This document shows, in pieces, positions 5,799-7,940 of a stretch of DNA of 7,940 bases. Made by a program: the position numbers and the translations under genes. How positions within the stretch are numbered: position 1 is the first letter of the stretch; each line of letters starts with the position of its first letter. Origin of the DNA: CAYQPF01 sp964419225 (GTDB taxonomy: Bacteria > Cloacimonadota > Cloacimonadia > Cloacimonadales > CAYQPF01); NCBI GenBank assembly GCA_964419225.1, contig CAYQPF010000196.1, forward strand, positions 1 to 7,940. The letters are read 5' to 3'. The notes beneath the pieces were generated by a model. That model made no database searches, had not been told where the DNA came from, and saw only the letters and a program-made list of their open reading frames with translations.

Positions 5799-5808
5799 TT
5801 TTTTTCGA

Positions 5809-6252
5809 CTATTGTTGGTACTGATGATCAGGAACGTTAAACATCCATCGAATTCCAAACCTATCAAGACATACCCCCCAGTATCCCCAAAACTCATCAT
5901 GAGGTGCAACACAGTCAGTACCTCCTTGAGAAAGTGCATTATATATTCTATCTGCTTCCTCTTTTGTATCAGGTTCTAAACTAATGGTTGTGTTATTTCC
6001 GATAACTAATTTGTGCCCCATGCTTTCAAGCATATCTGTTCCCATAATGTTTGTACCTCCTAAAATAGGCAGAGACACATGCATTACCATTTTTTTCTCC
6101 GCATCTGTAAGTTGTGGCATACTGTCTTGTTGTGGTATATCACCCATTCTCATAATAGGTGAGGCCCAATCTGTTTTAAAAACCGATTTGTAGAAGTTAA
6201 ATGCTTCTTCCGCGTTGCCTTGAAAATTCAAGTATATATTTGTTTTTGCCAT
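5809..6252 (-). CDS. PhnB-like VOC (glyoxalase-fold) protein
   Basis: A 147-residue cytoplasmic protein of the vicinal-oxygen-chelate superfamily, in the PhnB/YjdN-like branch. The opening IYLNFQGNAEEAFNFYKSVF (6-25) is the first beta-alpha unit of this branch. It is followed by VMHVSLPILGGTNIMGTD (56-73), TISLEPDTKEEADRIYNALS and the closing WGYWGVCLDRFGIRWMFNVP (122-141). The length and the paired beta-alpha-beta-beta-beta halves are normal. Despite the PhnB name there is no C-P lyase context here, and members of this branch have varied or unknown substrates. It is preceded in coding direction by a remnant of another VOC-like gene and followed by the hairpin at 5768-5798. The start at 6252 gives the expected N-terminus. 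Confidence 0.9.
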   Translation of the reverse strand: MAKTNIYLNFQGNAEEAFNFYKSVFKTDWASPIMRMGDIPQQDSMPQLTDAEKKMVMHVSLPILGGTNIMGTDMLESMGHKLVIGNNTTISLEPDTKEEADRIYNALSQGGTDCVAPHDEFWGYWGVCLDRFGIRWMFNVPDHQYQQ

Positions 6253-6301
6253 AATTCTGTTTAATTATTTGAGTAAATCCTATTTTTAGTTCGGTTATTC
6301 G

Positions 6302-6400
6302 GTTGGAAATTTCATAAGGCTCTATTCCTCATGCATTTAGTCCATTAGATAAAATGCTATTTACTTCTTCAATGCTGTCTACAGATAAGGAAAAGTTATT
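6302..6400 (-). pseudogene. Remnant of a VOC (glyoxalase-fold) gene
   Basis: Directly after the stop of the AHSA1-like gene, and in the same frame, the minus strand reads FSLSVDSIEEVNSILSNGLNA, split by TGA at 6331-6329, then GIEPYEISN. This matches the second-half helix of VOC proteins, where S-V-D-S-x-E-E-V-N leads to a small-residue A-G-G turn; here a stop stands at the first G. No start and no rest of the domain are present, so only a scrap of about 33 codons is left. It is not a duplicate of the PhnB-like gene next door, whose equivalent block reads differently. The assignment rests on one motif and is moderate. Confidence 0.5.
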
Positions 6401-6871
6401 CTATGCGTCAGGAATATTAGTTTCTACTAAACGCTTTAATTTATCTAACGATTCTTGCCAACCTAAATAACACATTTCAGTTGGTATTGCATCAGGAATA
6501 CCTTCCTGTGTTGCGATTAATTCTGTACCACATATAACCCTTTTCAGTTCAATGGTTGTAATCATTTTACCTGGCAAATTAGGGTCGTCAAATTGGTCAG
6601 TATATTTTAAAAGCTCATTTGGGATAATGTCTAAATATTCCCCACCAAACGAGTGTCCATTACCTGTGGTAAAATTAATAAACGACATATTGTATCTGCC
6701 ACCAATTTTAAAGTCCATACTATGTACTTTACATACAAAACCATATGGTGGCAACCACGAAGCCATTGCATCGGCATCGGCAAATGCTTTAAAAACTTTT
6801 TCGATTGGGGCTACAAAAACGCGGTGTAGTTTAACAGTATTATTTGTCATATGCTTACTTTTTTTTTCCAT
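6401..6871 (-). CDS. AHSA1-like SRPBCC domain protein
   Basis: A 156-residue protein of the START/Bet v 1-like SRPBCC superfamily, in the Activator of Hsp90 ATPase homologue 1-like group. The start of the domain, VKLHRVFVAPIEKVFKAFAD (13-32), carries the typical R-x-F-x-A-P-x-E-K-V-F-x-A-F pattern. AMASWLPPYGF, FKIGGRYNMSFI and GEYLDIIPNELLKYTDQFDD follow, and the C-terminal helix has GWQESLDKLKRLVE (138-151). These proteins have a deep hydrophobic cavity and bind small ligands; the substrate is unknown. An in-frame ATG at 6850 (MTNNTVKL) would give 149 residues and is an equally good start. It lies between the methyltransferase and the PhnB-like gene; such pairs of small SRPBCC and VOC genes are common in accessory DNA. 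Confidence 0.9.
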   Translation of the reverse strand: MEKKSKHMTNNTVKLHRVFVAPIEKVFKAFADADAMASWLPPYGFVCKVHSMDFKIGGRYNMSFINFTTGNGHSFGGEYLDIIPNELLKYTDQFDDPNLPGKMITTIELKRVICGTELIATQEGIPDAIPTEMCYLGWQESLDKLKRLVETNIPDA

Positions 6872-6878
6872 AAAACAA

Positions 6879-6933
6879 ATCTAACAGACATTTTGTTGAG
6901 TTAGGTTAGTGAACTTGGCGTGTTGTTAGCCAC
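6879..6933. repeat. Junction element with GTTAGAT and GGCTAAC boxes (attC-like)
   Basis: On the minus strand GTGGCTAAC (6933-6925) and GTTAGAT (6885-6879) are spaced as the outer boxes of a short attC site would be, 55 bases in total. GTTAGAT fits the classical GTTRRRY box exactly, and the pair can base-pair at 5 of 7 positions (CTAAC/GTTAG). I see no good inner pairing boxes, so the match to a true attC is partial. It fills the gap between the methyltransferase and the AHSA1-like gene. Confidence 0.4.
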
Positions 6934-6944
6934 TGCCATTTTTA

Positions 6945-7577
6945 TCAATTTTCCCTTTTGCATACGATATACCAAAATCTTTGTGAGGGTTTATCACCCA
7001 AATCCACTTTTGGTTCATTGATTACTTTGGCATCGATCAACCCATAATTGCCAAAATCCGATTTAATTGAATCTGAATCATAAAAATACAATGTTAATCC
7101 AGACCAAGGTTCAAATGTATCTTTGCTTACTTCAATACCCTGTTTATATCGAAAATCCATTTTTGAAATTGTCACAAAAACCATATATCCATTAGGTTTT
7201 AGTTGATTATAACAATCTTCAATCAGCTTTATTCGTTCTTTTTCGTTTAATAAATGGATTAAACTATAACTGAAGATGCCATCATATAATTCTTGGTCAA
7301 ACGGCATTGAACTGACAGATCCGTGATATACTTTTATACTATCCCCAAAGTGCTTTTGTGCTAAATCAATTGCTGTTTCAGAAATCTCAATCCCGGTTAC
7401 CATGAATCCCTCGTCAGTAAAAATTTTGGCATTTCTACCGTAACCAAATCCGGGAATTAAGATTTTTTGTAATCCGTATTTTTTAAATAATTCTAAGGTA
7501 TCGATTGCGGAATCGGCTGGTTCCCAGCCCCACATCTCTTGTTTATCTCTAAAGTTTGTCTCCCAAAATTCTGTCAT
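6945..7577 (-). CDS. Class I SAM-dependent methyltransferase
   Basis: A 210-residue cytoplasmic methyltransferase with a Rossmann-type fold. Motif I is ILIPGFGYGRNA (39-50), a variant seen in Bacteroidota where IPGFGYG replaces the usual D-x-G-x-G-x-G. E64 in VTGIEIS is the acidic residue expected to bind the ribose of SAM. GSVSSMPF (86-93) and YDGIFSYSLIHLL (98-110) follow, and then LKPNGYMVFVT, the strand with the conserved K-P-x-G turn. The N-terminus, FWETNFRDKQEMWGWEP, recalls TehB-like and thiopurine-methyltransferase-like proteins, which act on small or chalcogen substrates, but the target is unknown. It is a single gene bracketed by inverted GTTAGCCAC boxes at 6925-6933 and 7619-7627. 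Confidence 0.9.
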   Translation of the reverse strand: MTEFWETNFRDKQEMWGWEPADSAIDTLELFKKYGLQKILIPGFGYGRNAKIFTDEGFMVTGIEISETAIDLAQKHFGDSIKVYHGSVSSMPFDQELYDGIFSYSLIHLLNEKERIKLIEDCYNQLKPNGYMVFVTISKMDFRYKQGIEVSKDTFEPWSGLTLYFYDSDSIKSDFGNYGLIDAKVINEPKVDLGDKPSQRFWYIVCKREN

Positions 7578-7618
7578 ATCTTTTCAATTTAATCAATGTG
7601 TGTCAATTTTCTTTGCTT

Positions 7619-7640
7619 GTGGCTAACGATTTGGCGATTT
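7619..7640. repeat. Junction box GTGGCTAAC with flank
   Basis: GTGGCTAAC (7619-7627) is the exact reverse complement of GTTAGCCAC at 6925-6933, so the two 9-mers bracket the methyltransferase gene in inverted orientation. The flank GATTTGGCGATTTAG continues to about 7640. It lies 41 bases before the methyltransferase start codon. On the minus strand it reads CGTTAGCCAC, close to the GTTRRRY box of integron sites with one mismatch. Confidence 0.45.
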
Positions 7641-7810
7641 AGTGGGGAGCGAACTTGAAGTGAGCAAAAACCGTTTTGCATCCAGAACCTCGGGCCATGT
7701 TTTATTAAGATTATAGTCAAATATAAACTTCAAACCATCATACATTGTGTTTGTGCAATACAAAGAGACATTAGCAAAGTAAAGCAAATTGTCAGATTGA
7801 TCTTTTTCAT
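7641..7810 (-). pseudogene. Decayed secreted-protein gene, 5' remnant
   Basis: ATG 7810 opens MKKINLTICFTLLMSLCIAQ, a good signal peptide in Bacteroidota style, but the frame ends at TGA 7732-7730 after 26 codons. One frame over, the sequence continues as YDGLKFIFDYNLNKTWPEVL and then DAKRFLLTSSSLPTKSPNR, stopping at TAG 7625-7623 inside the junction box. The simplest reading is a secreted or lipoprotein-like gene that suffered a frameshift near 7740 and was cut off by the junction element about 30 codons later. The family is not recognisable. It starts 53 bases after the stop of the gene at the right edge. Confidence 0.5.
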
Positions 7811-7863
7811 ATTATATAATTTACAATGTCTGAAATGGATTATAACGGATGATGCTGGTATTT

Positions 7864-7940
7864 TTATTTAGAAGCTAACAAGTCTTTCAAATTAATTATT
7901 TTACTGCCATTTTTTTCGTAATAATTCAGCATTTCGTCAA
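7864..7940 (-). CDS. Partial gene, 3' end only
   Basis: The frame entering from the right edge reads DEMLNYYEKNGSKIINLKDL and LASK, then TAA at 7866-7864. That is 24 residues with ordinary coding character: amphipathic, lysine-rich, no rare pattern. It is too short to assign, and the family is unknown. Its orientation matches every other gene in the window. Confidence 0.5.
   Translation of the reverse strand, partial: DEMLNYYEKNGSKIINLKDLLASK

Overview
The window looks like an accessory region of a Bacteroidota chromosome (Flavobacteriia, Sphingobacteriia, Cytophagia or Chitinophagia; I cannot say which). It is AT-rich, its starts follow A-rich leaders without a clear Shine-Dalgarno sequence, and several proteins are of types common in that phylum: the short Crp/Fnr regulator, the ECF sigma factor with a four-helix membrane partner, the KilA-N protein and the PhnB-like protein. 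No ribosomal, tRNA or core metabolic gene is present.

All recognisable genes, intact or broken, lie on the minus strand, so the coding order runs from high to low coordinates: 3' end of an unknown gene (7864-7940); decayed secreted-protein gene (about 7640-7810); SAM methyltransferase (6945-7577); AHSA1/SRPBCC protein (6401-6871); remnant of a glyoxalase-fold gene (about 6302-6400); PhnB-like VOC protein (5809-6252); a three-gene group of Crp/Fnr regulator, four-helix membrane protein and DUF169 protein (5726-3837); ECF sigma factor and membrane partner (3465-2364); Arr rifampin ADP-ribosyltransferase (2226-1792); SnoaL-like/DUF4440 protein (1652-1260); a decayed KilA-N gene (702-321); and the start of a membrane protein running off the left edge (188-1).

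Most junctions between these units hold short structured sequence with a GTTRGC/GCYAAC core. The two best copies (2276-2361 and 3579-3680) are imperfect palindromes of about 85-100 bases that resemble each other. Shorter relatives lie at 296-310, 5768-5798, 6925-6933 and 7619-7627, and a fragment at 3811-3830. A different, much stronger palindrome (1123-1212, 27-base arms with two mismatches) follows the SnoaL-like gene. The picture is of one- to three-gene units in one orientation, separated by recombination-site-like hairpins and mixed with gene scraps. It resembles an integron cassette array without its integrase, or an analogous Bacteroidota system. That interpretation is inference, since no recombinase is visible.

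The genes do not form one pathway. Arr predicts rifamycin inactivation. The sigma factor with its membrane protein, and the Crp-like regulator with its two downstream genes, look like self-contained regulatory modules. The remainder are small stand-alone enzymes or ligand-binding folds of unknown substrate.
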